From JAGQVA01 sp033764335 (GTDB lineage Bacteria > Bacteroidota > Bacteroidia > J057), in NCBI GenBank assembly GCA_033764335.1, contig JANRJC010000066.1, positions 1 to 64,000 on the forward strand: a stretch of DNA of 64,000 bases, in the 5' to 3' direction. The translations under genes were made by a program, and so were the position numbers. This document shows positions 53,226 through 61,716 of this stretch, piece after piece; within the stretch, counting starts at the first letter, position 1, and the number at the start of each line of letters is the position of its first letter. The notes beneath the pieces were generated by a model, which did no database searches, was not told where the DNA came from, and was given only the letters and a program-made list of their open reading frames with translations.

Positions 53226-53281
53226 ATTTCCTGCTTTATATTTTGTACGATAATCTCGTCACAAGATGTAAAGCAGGAAAT
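53226..53281. repeat. 13-bp inverted repeat between the T9SS paralogues
   Basis: ATTTCCTGCTTTA (53226-53238) and TAAAGCAGGAAAT (53269-53281) are perfect inverted copies with a 30-nt loop that contains a smaller ACGA/TCGT pairing. It starts 7 bp after the stop of copy 1 and ends 38 bp before the start of copy 2, so it can act as an attenuator, processing site or mRNA stabiliser. Confidence 0.75.
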
Positions 53282-53318
53282 CTTTGTTCCGAAATTCACA
53301 GCAGTAAAACATGGGGTT

Positions 53319-55115
53319 ATGAAAAAGGTAATTACACTCGCGTATTCGGTATTTTTTATCGCAACGATCGGCCTATCACAGTCGCTGACTTTTATGAAAG
53401 TCTATGGCGACCTCCCCGCCGACACGACCCGTGCTTATAAAATACTTTCCCTGTCCGATACTACTTTCCTCATCGGCGGGCAGTGGGACAATAAAGGTTT
53501 TATCATGCATGTGGATTACGACGGTACGATGCTAAATTATCGCGCCGTGAGTGACTCTGTTGTGGGGATTTCGGCGGTTCGAGATATGGTACAACTACCC
53601 AATGGAGATATAATTGCTGTGGGCGAATGTAAAGATTGTGCACCCACGGATACGGTAGATCACGTATTTGCCCTGCGACTCAATACTTCGCTGGATATTC
53701 TGAATCTCCGATTATTTTACGGAACGAACCCCAACCCGCTCACTTACGGACCTTCCCTCGCTTATAGCAACGGGGTACTGGCAGTGAGCATGACGATGGC
53801 AGGAATAGGTTTTAATTTTGAGGATCTTTTGCTGCATGCGCTTGACAACCAATTAAATACTATCTGGAGTCAGATCTATAACAGTTGTGGAAATTGTGGT
53901 TTTGAATATGCCCATGACCTGGCTCCCACCAGTGCCGGTTTTGCGATGATTGTGGAAAATGTTTTTACGGATTCTCTGCGACTCTTTCATCTAAGTACGG
54001 CAGGAAGCGTTTTGTGGAAACAAACGTATTCCATCTCGGGGGGAGTTTCGTTTGGGAAAATGGTAGCGGCGAATGGAATCATTTATGTAGGTGCGGCGAT
54101 TCGGGGATTGCCCCAAGATCCTGCACATTATCTAGCAGTAATTTCCGGCATTTATGAATCCGATGGCTCCAGTGCCGGCGCGGCGGTCATCAATGACAGC
54201 CTGATTGATGAGCGGATTATGGATATTCAGCTTTCATCTAACGGCACTTTGCTTGCAGGTTATATGCGAAGTGAACCCAACGCTTTTGGCACTTACCAGG
54301 TATCGCGGATTTACCGGATAGATACGGCTAATTTTTCTGTCCTGGGATATGTACAAATTCCTAATCCCAACGACATCACTAATATGGGCATACGAAGTGT
54401 GGTTCCGTTTAATGCCGATGGTACGGAGTTCGCTTCCTGCGGGATTAGAGGGTTTATCAATCGCGGTTTTTTTTATGGGAATCTGCCGTGTAAAACGAAG
54501 TCTGATAATGTCTCTGCCACAATCTGTGATGGGGAAACTTACTTCCTCGGCACGGTTGCTTACACCGATTCCGGTACTTACACCGCCACCCTCACCGCCG
54601 CCAACGGCTGCGATTCGGTTGTTACACTCAACCTCTATGTGACCGAAACCGACACCACCGTTACACAGGCAACCTATACCCTTTCAGTTCCTCTCCAGAT
54701 TGGCATTACCTACCAATGGATTTCCTGTGCCAACAATCAACCCGTACCGGGAGCGATTTCCCATTCTTTCAGCCCCACACAAAGTGGGGCCTATAAAGTA
54801 GCCGTTACTTCCGGCAATTGTGCCGATACCTCGGCCTGCCACAATGTGCTGGCCACCGGGATAGACAACGAATTTGCCGAAAGTCTGCGCATTTACCCCC
54901 AACCGGCACACGATCAGTTTTGGCTGGAAATGAGCACGCCTTACCCCGCCGTCGAACTCCAACTCACCGATATGCAGGGGCGAACCGTTTGGCAAAAAAA
55001 TCTTCAAAATGAGGTAGTTACAACTATCCCCGTCTCCTTCCTCGCCTCGGGTGTTTATCTGCTTCATGTGCAGGCAGAGGGAAAATACGCGGTGCGGAAG
55101 GCTTTGAAGCAATAG
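53319..55115 (+). CDS. T9SS-exported repeat protein, copy 2
   Basis: A 598-residue paralogue of copy 1. Signal peptide VITLAYSVFFIATIGLSQS; the same propeller-like body (TFMKVYGDLPADTTRAYKIL, GECKDCAPTD, YNSCGNCGFEYAHD, IRSVVPFNADGTEFASCGIR); only one 51-residue unit (ICDGETYFLGTVAYTDSG ... NGCDSVVTLNLYV); and the same T9SS C-terminal domain. Its last ~310 bp are nearly identical in DNA to those of copy 1, at a constant offset of 1,896 bp, while the bodies differ at many positions. The gene is convergent with prfC, 7 bp apart. Confidence 0.85.
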   Translation: MKKVITLAYSVFFIATIGLSQSLTFMKVYGDLPADTTRAYKILSLSDTTFLIGGQWDNKGFIMHVDYDGTMLNYRAVSDSVVGISAVRDMVQLPNGDIIAVGECKDCAPTDTVDHVFALRLNTSLDILNLRLFYGTNPNPLTYGPSLAYSNGVLAVSMTMAGIGFNFEDLLLHALDNQLNTIWSQIYNSCGNCGFEYAHDLAPTSAGFAMIVENVFTDSLRLFHLSTAGSVLWKQTYSISGGVSFGKMVAANGIIYVGAAIRGLPQDPAHYLAVISGIYESDGSSAGAAVINDSLIDERIMDIQLSSNGTLLAGYMRSEPNAFGTYQVSRIYRIDTANFSVLGYVQIPNPNDITNMGIRSVVPFNADGTEFASCGIRGFINRGFFYGNLPCKTKSDNVSATICDGETYFLGTVAYTDSGTYTATLTAANGCDSVVTLNLYVTETDTTVTQATYTLSVPLQIGITYQWISCANNQPVPGAISHSFSPTQSGAYKVAVTSGNCADTSACHNVLATGIDNEFAESLRIYPQPAHDQFWLEMSTPYPAVELQLTDMQGRTVWQKNLQNEVVTTIPVSFLASGVYLLHVQAEGKYAVRKALKQ

Positions 55116-55122
55116 ATTTTGA

Positions 55123-56700
55123 TTAAAACTCGCTGGTGAAGTGAAACTTCACCTCGGGAAAAAGCTCCTGAGTGGAATTGAGATCCCAGGCAGACGCGGC
55201 GAGAAAAACATCTCTGCCGCGTTTGTCTTTAGCCATGGATTTTTTCTTGCGTTCTTTAAACTCTTTGAGTTTTAGGGGTTTATCGCAGGTAATCCAACAG
55301 GCTTTGTAAAGCGAGGCCGACTCGTAACGACAGGTGGCATTATATTCGTGTTTGAGGCGATATTGAATTACCTCAAATTGGAGTGCGCCTACCGTGCCGA
55401 TGATTTTTCTTCCGGTAAATTCATTGGTAAATAGCTGTGCCACACCTTCATCCATCAATTGTTCGAGGCCCTTGGCCAGTTGTTTGGATTTCATGGGGTC
55501 AGCATTTTCCACAAACTGAAAGAGTTCAGGAGAAAAACTGGGAATACCTTTAAAGTGAATTTGTTCTCCTTCGGTAAGGGTATCGCCAATAACAAAATTG
55601 CCCGAATCATACAAACCTACAATGTCGCCGGGATAGGCAATATCAATCACCGATTGTTTGGCGGCCATAAAAGAGGTGGGATTGGCAAATTTGAGGTTTT
55701 TGCCGATTCGGACGTGGTGATAGTTTTTATTTCGTTCAAATTGCCCGGAACACACGCGCACGAAAGCGATACGGTTGCGGTGATTGGGGTCCATATTGGC
55801 GTGGATTTTAAAGACAAACCCGGTGAATTTATCTTCGAAAGGTTCGATGTCCCGTTCTTCGGTATGGCAGACCTGCGGATGAGGCGCAATTTTCACAAAA
55901 CAGTCGAGCAATTCTTTTACCCCAAAATTATTCACAGCACTGCCAAAAAACACCGGGGAAAGAATTCCTTCGCGGTATAAATTTTCATCAAACTCCGGGT
56001 AAACGCCGTTGAGCAGTTCTACTTCATCGCGTAAGGTTTTGGCCTGACTGCCGAGATAGGTTTCGAGTTCAGGATTGGAGAGATCCGAAAATGCGATAGT
56101 GTCTTCGGCGGCCTGTTTTCCATGGGGAGAGAAAAGCACCAGTTTTTCTTCGTAGAGATTATACACTCCGCGGAAAGACTTACCCATACCAATGGGCCAG
56201 CTAAGCGGGCGCACGTTGAGGCCGAGTTTTGCTTCCACTTCGTCGAGGAGGAGAAAGGGGTCCTGGCCTTCGCGGTCGAGTTTATTGATAAAAACGATAA
56301 TAGGAGTATCGCGCATGCGGCATACTTCCACCAGTTTTTCGGTTTGGGTTTCCACACCTTTAGCAACATCAATGACGACAATTACACTGTCAACGGCGGT
56401 AAGCGTGCGATAAGTATCTTCGGCAAAATCCTGGTGGCCGGGAGTATCGAGGATGTTCACTTTGACTTCTCCGTAGTCAAAACCCATGACGGAGGTAGCC
56501 ACGGAGATACCCCTTTGGCGTTCGATCTCCATAAAGTCGGAAGTCGCAGATTTTTTGATTTTATTAGACTTAACTGCACCGGCAACCTGGATTGCCCCCC
56601 CGAAAAGCAAAAGTTTTTCGGTAAGAGTGGTTTTACCGGCATCAGGATGGCTAATGATGGCAAAAGTGCGGCGGCGTTTGACTTCTTCGTTGAATCCCAT
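55123..56700 (-). CDS. prfC: Peptide chain release factor 3
   Basis: A 525-residue translational GTPase that recycles RF1/RF2. Start ATG 56700 (MGFNEEVKRRRTFAIISHP) is the usual one; the frame runs on upstream to 56862 but that part covers a terminator. G motifs: HPDAGKTTLTEK, RGISVATSVMGFDY, NILDTPGHQDFAEDTY, VFINKLDREGQ. The C-terminal ALQFEVIQYRLKHEYNA segment is characteristic. Length is typical. Confidence 0.95.
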   Translation of the reverse strand: MGFNEEVKRRRTFAIISHPDAGKTTLTEKLLLFGGAIQVAGAVKSNKIKKSATSDFMEIERQRGISVATSVMGFDYGEVKVNILDTPGHQDFAEDTYRTLTAVDSVIVVIDVAKGVETQTEKLVEVCRMRDTPIIVFINKLDREGQDPFLLLDEVEAKLGLNVRPLSWPIGMGKSFRGVYNLYEEKLVLFSPHGKQAAEDTIAFSDLSNPELETYLGSQAKTLRDEVELLNGVYPEFDENLYREGILSPVFFGSAVNNFGVKELLDCFVKIAPHPQVCHTEERDIEPFEDKFTGFVFKIHANMDPNHRNRIAFVRVCSGQFERNKNYHHVRIGKNLKFANPTSFMAAKQSVIDIAYPGDIVGLYDSGNFVIGDTLTEGEQIHFKGIPSFSPELFQFVENADPMKSKQLAKGLEQLMDEGVAQLFTNEFTGRKIIGTVGALQFEVIQYRLKHEYNATCRYESASLYKACWITCDKPLKLKEFKERKKKSMAKDKRGRDVFLAASAWDLNSTQELFPEVKFHFTSEF

Positions 56701-56735
56701 GGTAAGAAAATAAGACCGCAAAGGTAGCGGTTTTA

Positions 56736-56766
56736 CAAAAAAAATCCCGCTCTTTTGAGCGGGATT
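56736..56766 (-). terminator. Rho-independent terminator of the OmpA-family gene
   Basis: Stem AATCCCGCTC (56743-56752) / GAGCGGGATT (56757-56766) with a TTTT/AAAA loop; on the minus strand a run of T follows (A run at 56737-56744). It lies between the OmpA-family stop (56792) and the prfC start (56700). Confidence 0.88.
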
Positions 56767-56791
56767 CCGATTTCTTTTGAAAGTGGTAGAA

Positions 56792-57559
56792 TTAGTTGGA
56801 AGAACCGCTTCCACCAAAACCGCTCTTATACATTTTGTAAAGGCCATCCACTTTGGGAGCAATTACAAATTCGGTGCGGCGATTTTTTTCTTTACCTTCA
56901 TCACTATCGTTGGCAGCAACAGGCTGAGTATCTCCTTTACCGGTAGCCGTAAGGCGGTCGGAAGAAACACCGTTTTTCTCCAGTTCTCTTACAACCGAGA
57001 TTGAACGGGCAACACTCAGGCTCCAGTTGTCTTTGAATTTAGCTTTGTTTACGACGACTGGGTCGCTGTCGGTATGACCTTCAACGGCTACATACATGCC
57101 TTGATTTTTCTTAAAAGTTTCGGCCATAGTAGCGATGATTGATTCAGAATCTTTCAACAGGCGGTCGCGACCGGCTTCGAAGAGGATTTTGTTCTGCATG
57201 GAAATGTAGAGTTTTCCATTTCTTTCTTCGATGCTGAAATCGTTGGGATCGTAAGTTTCGAAAGCAGCGGAAATCGCACTTTTCATTTCAGCAAGGCGTG
57301 CATTATTGTCTGCAACGGTTTTGCTGAGAGCAGCAATTTCCTCTTTGCTCATGTTGAGGTTTTTCTGAAGTTCTTCTGCGTCGGCTTTCAGTTTCGCATT
57401 TTCATCCTGAGCAGAAGCGAGAGAACTTTCCAGCGCGCTTTTTTCGGCTGCCGCACGGGTCATAGCTTCTTCGTATTTTTTCTTGGATACGCAGGAAGCC
57501 AACAATGTGGTCGCAGCTACAAAGACCATAATTCTGATAACCATTACTGATAGTTTCAT
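56792..57559 (-). CDS. OmpA-family lipoprotein with coiled coil
   Basis: A 255-residue protein. The signal ends in a lipobox (ATTLLASCVSKKKYEEA), so it is probably tethered to the outer membrane. A coiled coil (about residues 25-95, AAEKSALESSLASAQDENAK...) leads to an OmpA/MotB peptidoglycan-binding domain with LYISMQNKILFEAGRDRLL, VAVEGHTDSDPV, NWSLSVARSISVVRELEKNG and KNRRTEFVI. It would link the outer membrane to the cell wall. The Gly/Ser-rich tail (GGSGSSN) is a minor oddity. Monocistronic, with its own terminator. Confidence 0.92.
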   Translation of the reverse strand: MKLSVMVIRIMVFVAATTLLASCVSKKKYEEAMTRAAAEKSALESSLASAQDENAKLKADAEELQKNLNMSKEEIAALSKTVADNNARLAEMKSAISAAFETYDPNDFSIEERNGKLYISMQNKILFEAGRDRLLKDSESIIATMAETFKKNQGMYVAVEGHTDSDPVVVNKAKFKDNWSLSVARSISVVRELEKNGVSSDRLTATGKGDTQPVAANDSDEGKEKNRRTEFVIAPKVDGLYKMYKSGFGGSGSSN

Positions 57560-57976
57560 GACAGTTTTGCGTTGTGTAATCGAGTTAAAGATTAATGTCA
57601 GATGTATCGTTTTTTGCTTAATCTATTTCTATTTTGCATAGTTATTCATACTTATTCAAATAAGCAAATTCTTAACCTAGTAAATGACCATACAGGCACG
57701 TAAAATCAACAATTTACGGCCATTTCTATTATGTCAAGAAGCTAATTTCTGCAAATATGAAAAATTAAGCCAACGCCGTAAATTTACTACAAATTTTCGT
57801 CATATACGAATTTGGCCGTCAATTATTCCCCTTATTTCCACAGAATACCCTTTTTTCTTACATAGAGACTCTCTTGAGACTATCCAAAAATCTTACCTCC
57901 CAATGCATGCAATCGTTCCTCCGGGTTTCAGTTGTCAAAAACTTTTCTTTAGTTGGAGGCAGAATCGCTATTACCT
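57560..57976. other. Divergent intergenic region with a 10-bp inverted repeat
   Basis: A 417-bp AT-rich gap between the OmpA-family gene and the dehydratase gene. No gene or RNA is recognised. AATTTACGGC (57711-57720) and GCCGTAAATT (57775-57784) are perfect inverted copies 54 bp apart, and a third CGTAAA lies at 57699; these might be sites for a sugar-acid regulator. No complete TAnnTTTG promoter was found on either strand. Confidence 0.5.
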
Positions 57977-59692
57977 ATGTCAAAAAAACTACGCTCCTCC
58001 GAATGGTTTGGAAAAACCGATAAAATGGGTTTCATCTACCGAAGCTGGATGAAAAACCAGGGCATCCCCAACGACGAGTTTGAGGGAAAACCGGTGATTG
58101 GAATCTGCAATACATGGTCTGAACTTACGCCTTGTAATGCACATTTCCGGGAACTGGCTGAATCCGTCAAACGAGGCATTTCAGAAGCCGGAGGGTTCCC
58201 GCTGGAATTTCCGGTTACTTCACTCGGTGAAACTATGATGCGCCCTACGGCCATGCTTTTCCGAAATCTCGCAAGCATGGACACGGAGGAAACCATCCGC
58301 GCCAACCCACTTGATGGGGTGGTTTTGCTTTGCGGTTGTGACAAAACGACTCCTTCTACGATCATGGGTGCGGCCAGTGTGGACCTGCCAACCATCGTCG
58401 TTTCAGGGGGTCCCATGCTAAATGGCAAATACCGGGGCGAAGACATTGGTTCGGGTACGCATGTCTGGAAATTCAGTGAAGACTTGCGGGCAGGAAAAAT
58501 GTCGCCTAAAGAATTTTTGTACGCCGAATCCTGCATGTCCCGCAGCCGGGGGCACTGTATGACTATGGGTACAGCCTCCACAATGGCCTGTATGGTAGAA
58601 TCTCTCGGTATGACTCTTCCCGGTGGTGCAACCGTACCCGCAGCCGACTCCCGCCGAAAAGTAGTGGCCCAACTCGCCGGAAGGAGGATCGTGGAAATGG
58701 TAAATGAAAACCTCAAAATCTCCGATATCCTCACCCGCAAAGCATTTGAAAATGCCATCAAAGTAAATGCCGCCATCGGAGGATCCACCAATTTTATTAT
58801 TCACCTGCTGGCAATTGCCGGAAGAGTCGGGGTAGAACTTACACTCGACGATTTTGACCGGCTCGGCAGTCGTATTCCCTTTCTGGTCAATCTTATGCCC
58901 TCGGGAAAATATTTGATGGAAGATTTCTTTTACGCAGGAGGTCTCCCGGTAGTGATGAAAGAACTAAGTCAGCATCTCCACATGGATGCTCTTACCGTAA
59001 ATGGCCGACCGGTAGGAGAAAATGTTGCTGACGCCGAATGTTTCAACCGCGATGTCATCGCTTCAATTGATGCGCCTATCCTCCGTGAAGGCGGAATTGC
59101 GGTGGTGAAAGGCAACCTCTGCGAAAACGGTGCAGTAATCAAACCCTCCGCCGCTACACCGGCATTGATGGTACACCGGGGCAGGGCTGTTGTATTTGAA
59201 AATAATGAAGACTATCACGCCCGCATAGACGATCCCAATCTCGACATTGATGAAACCTGCGTGATGGTTTTGAAAAATGTCGGCCCCAAAGGGTATCCGG
59301 GGATGCCGGAGGTGGGAAATATGGGACTCCCCAAAAAATTGCTTCAAAAAGGGGTTAAAGACATGGTGCGAATTTCCGACGGGAGAATGAGCGGAACCGC
59401 TTTTGGAACGGTTTTCCTTCATGTTTCCCCCGAATCAGCCATTGGCGGCACGCTGGCATTTGTGCGCGACGGCGATATGATTGAGGTAAATGTACCAGAA
59501 AGGAAACTCCATCTGGATGTTTCTGACGAGGAACTCGCCCGCCGCAGGGCCGAATGGACGCCGCCGGAGCGCCCGACACCCCGCGGTTATGTCAAAATTT
59601 ATGTGGACCATGTGACACAAGCCAATGAGGGAGCCGACCTGGACTTTCTCATCGGCAAATCTGGCTCCGCTGTTCCCAAAGACAATCATTGA
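57977..59692 (+). CDS. IlvD/Edd-family dehydratase (probable sugar-acid dehydratase)
   Basis: A 571-residue Fe-S dehydratase from ATG 57977; an upstream GTG-type extension to 57953 lacks support. The Fe-S cysteines are in TPCNAHF, LLCGCDKTTPS and ESCMSRSRGHCMTMGTAST, and the C-terminal catalytic-Ser motif RISDGRMSGTAFG is present. The start SEWFGKTDKMGFIYRSWMKN is like that of L-arabonate/D-xylonate-type dehydratases rather than the branched-chain IlvD, and the partner gene is an SDR. It should turn an aldonate into a 2-keto-3-deoxy acid. No other ilv genes are nearby, which also favours a sugar-acid role. Confidence 0.8.
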   Translation: MSKKLRSSEWFGKTDKMGFIYRSWMKNQGIPNDEFEGKPVIGICNTWSELTPCNAHFRELAESVKRGISEAGGFPLEFPVTSLGETMMRPTAMLFRNLASMDTEETIRANPLDGVVLLCGCDKTTPSTIMGAASVDLPTIVVSGGPMLNGKYRGEDIGSGTHVWKFSEDLRAGKMSPKEFLYAESCMSRSRGHCMTMGTASTMACMVESLGMTLPGGATVPAADSRRKVVAQLAGRRIVEMVNENLKISDILTRKAFENAIKVNAAIGGSTNFIIHLLAIAGRVGVELTLDDFDRLGSRIPFLVNLMPSGKYLMEDFFYAGGLPVVMKELSQHLHMDALTVNGRPVGENVADAECFNRDVIASIDAPILREGGIAVVKGNLCENGAVIKPSAATPALMVHRGRAVVFENNEDYHARIDDPNLDIDETCVMVLKNVGPKGYPGMPEVGNMGLPKKLLQKGVKDMVRISDGRMSGTAFGTVFLHVSPESAIGGTLAFVRDGDMIEVNVPERKLHLDVSDEELARRRAEWTPPERPTPRGYVKIYVDHVTQANEGADLDFLIGKSGSAVPKDNH

Positions 59693-59695
59693 TTT

Positions 59696-60472
59696 ATGAG
59701 CCAAAATATGTTTAGCCTTAATGGAAAAACGGCACTGATAACCGGGGCGGCTTCGGGCATCGGCCTGGCAATCGCCACTTTATTTGCGCGGCAGGGAGCT
59801 ATCGTTTACCTTACCGACATCAGCCGCGAACAGGGAGAAAAAGCCGTTGAAGAAATCCGGAGGGAGGGCTTTATCGCAGAGTTTCTGCCCTTGGATGTGA
59901 GCGATGGAGGCGCGGTTCAGGCAGTGGCGGAAACGGTTCTGAAAGCTCATAATAAACTTGACATCCTTGTAAACAATGCCGGGATCGGCTTTGTAGGAAC
60001 TTTGCTTGAGACGAAGGCTGAAGACATGGATCGGCTCTACCAGGTGAATGTAAAGGGAGTTTTCAATCTGTGTAAGGTTTTTTTACCGGGAATGGTAGCG
60101 CGGAAAGCGGGGAATATCATCAATATTGCTTCGATTGCCGGGATACAGGCGGTAAGAGAGCGAATGGCCTATTGTACCACAAAGTTTGCAGTAGTGGGCA
60201 TTACCAAATCGCTGGCAGTGGACCACGCGAAACAGGGCGTCCGGGTGAATGCTATTTGTCCGGGAAGAGTAGAAACACCTTTTGTGAAAATGCGGTTGCG
60301 GGAGTATCCTGATCCGGAAAAGGCCTACCAGGAGATGTCTGCAACACAACCCCTGGGCCGTATGGCCCAGCCGGAAGAGGTAGCGAGTGTCGCTTTATTC
60401 CTTGCGAGCGAAGCTGCGTCTTTTGTCACCGGCTCGTGCCAGATGGTTGACGGAGGCTGGAGTGCCGGATGA
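59696..60472 (+). CDS. Short-chain dehydrogenase/reductase
   Basis: A 258-residue classical SDR. NAD(P) motif TALITGAASGIGLAIA near residue 12, NNAGIG near 90, catalytic Ser in NIINIASIAG (near 141) and Tyr/Lys in MAYCTTKFAV (near 154). An acidic residue after the second strand (YLTDIS) suggests NAD rather than NADP. It begins 3 bp after the dehydratase stop, so the two are translationally linked; the likely substrate is the dehydratase product or its precursor, as in oxidative L-fucose or L-rhamnose routes (inference). It is convergent with pth, with one base between the stops. Confidence 0.88.
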   Translation: MSQNMFSLNGKTALITGAASGIGLAIATLFARQGAIVYLTDISREQGEKAVEEIRREGFIAEFLPLDVSDGGAVQAVAETVLKAHNKLDILVNNAGIGFVGTLLETKAEDMDRLYQVNVKGVFNLCKVFLPGMVARKAGNIINIASIAGIQAVRERMAYCTTKFAVVGITKSLAVDHAKQGVRVNAICPGRVETPFVKMRLREYPDPEKAYQEMSATQPLGRMAQPEEVASVALFLASEAASFVTGSCQMVDGGWSAG

Positions 60473-60473
60473 T

Positions 60474-61040
60474 TCAGGTTTTTGTGTTAAAGGTGTTCAT
60501 CGTGCGCTCCAGTCCCACATTGATAAAAGACAGGATGCCTTCCACGCATTTATCCAAAAGTGCGGGCATGGCTTTATATTCCTCTTCTGAAAAACGGGAA
60601 AGCACAAAGTCCACCTGAGTACCTTTGGGAAAATCGCTGCCGATGCCAAACCGGATACGGGCATATTGCTGAGTACCCAATATTTCCTGAATGTCTTTTA
60701 GTCCGTTGTGCCCGCCATCGGAACCTTTTCCGCGCATACGGAGAGTACCAAAAGGCAGAGCCACATCATCGGTGATGACGATAAGGTTTTCGATGGGAAT
60801 TTTTTGGTCGTTGAGGTGGTAACGAATGGCCTTTCCGCTGAGGTTCATATAAGTAGTGGGCTGAATAATGACCAACTGGCGGCCCCGTTGTTTGCCCACC
60901 GCTTTATTTGCGAGACGGTCAGGTTCAAAAGAGACACCGAGTTTATCTGCTAATGAGACAGCGACCATGAACCCGATGTTATGGCGGGTTTCATGATAAT
61001 CGGCACCGATATTTCCGAGTCCGGCAATGAGGTATTTCAT
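60474..61040 (-). CDS. pth: Peptidyl-tRNA hydrolase
   Basis: A 188-residue enzyme that frees tRNA from dropped-off peptidyl-tRNA. N-terminal YLIAGLGNIGADYHETRHNIGF holds the catalytic His (in TRHN) and the substrate Asn; PTTYMNLSGKA and GSDGGHNGLKDI motifs follow, and RIRFGIG near residue 130. Normal length. A strong hairpin lies between it and the upstream rplY on the same strand. Confidence 0.96.
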   Translation of the reverse strand: MKYLIAGLGNIGADYHETRHNIGFMVAVSLADKLGVSFEPDRLANKAVGKQRGRQLVIIQPTTYMNLSGKAIRYHLNDQKIPIENLIVITDDVALPFGTLRMRGKGSDGGHNGLKDIQEILGTQQYARIRFGIGSDFPKGTQVDFVLSRFSEEEYKAMPALLDKCVEGILSFINVGLERTMNTFNTKT

Positions 61041-61051
61041 AAATCAGCTAA

Positions 61052-61086
61052 ACAAAAAAGACCAACCCCGGAGAAACCGGGGTCGG
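61052..61086 (-). terminator. Terminator hairpin between rplY and pth
   Basis: On the minus strand CCGACCCCGG (61086-61077) pairs with CCGGGGTTGG (61071-61062) through a 5-nt loop, with one mismatch, and is followed by six T (61058-61053). It ends about 12 bp before the pth ATG, so it must be at least leaky if pth is read from upstream. Confidence 0.8.
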
Positions 61087-61128
61087 TACAAAAATATCTT
61101 AGGAAGAAGACCATAGAAGGTCCCGAAT

Positions 61129-61710
61129 TTACTTGGCGGGAGTTGCCGCTCCGGCAGTACTTCTGAGAGAGCGCGGAATTTCCACGCTAGCCAGAGCTGC
61201 AGAGGGAGAGGTAAGAATTTCCACCCCTTCAATTTTGGCTTGGCCTACTTTGATGGTTTGGCCGAGATCGAGGTGAGAAACTTCCACTTCGATTACTTCG
61301 GGCAACTTGGCGGGAATACCTTTAACCGTAAGTTTTCTCACCTTTGCCGTAAGTTTACCCCCTTTAGCAACACCTACGGGAATACCGTTGAGTTTTACCG
61401 GGAGAGTAAGTTTTACTTTTTTGGAATCGGAAACTTTCAAAAACTCAACGTGGAGAATTTTTTCCGTTACAGGGTGATATTCAGCAGAGCGAACAATTGC
61501 CTGAGTAACTTCGCCGTCCACATCCAGGTTTACGATATAGGTTTCGGGAGTATAGAGAACTTTGCCGACCTCTTTAGCTTCAATGAAGATATGGGTAGCA
61601 TTTTGTTCATCATAAATTACACCTGGGATATTTCCAGCGGCTCTAAGATCTTTTGCCGTTCTTTTCCCCACTTGTTCCCTTTTATGGGCTTTCAGTTCCG
61701 TCGTTTTCAT
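61129..61710 (-). CDS. rplY: 50S ribosomal protein L25 / general stress protein Ctc
   Basis: A 193-residue two-domain L25 of the Ctc/TL5 type. The N-terminal 5S rRNA-binding domain starts ELKAHKREQVGKRTAKDLRA with GNIPGVIYDE and HIFIEAKEV; the C-terminal TL5 beta domain includes KVKLTLPVKLNGIPVGVAKG and ISHLDLGQ-like VSHLDLGQTIKVGQ. Ends in a short Ala/Thr tail. It lies 6 bp after prs on the same strand, a common gene pair. Confidence 0.95.
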   Translation of the reverse strand: MKTTELKAHKREQVGKRTAKDLRAAGNIPGVIYDEQNATHIFIEAKEVGKVLYTPETYIVNLDVDGEVTQAIVRSAEYHPVTEKILHVEFLKVSDSKKVKLTLPVKLNGIPVGVAKGGKLTAKVRKLTVKGIPAKLPEVIEVEVSHLDLGQTIKVGQAKIEGVEILTSPSAALASVEIPRSLRSTAGAATPAK

Positions 61711-61716
61711 TCCTTA

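Noticed and set aside
56701..56862. N-terminal extension of prfC
   Set aside because: The added codons run through the terminator of the OmpA-family gene; RF3 normally begins just before the RRRTFAIISHP segment.
57684..58052. A 122-codon plus-strand frame upstream of the dehydratase
   Set aside because: It runs into the dehydratase gene in another frame and shows no motif or signal peptide; the region is better read as a regulatory gap.
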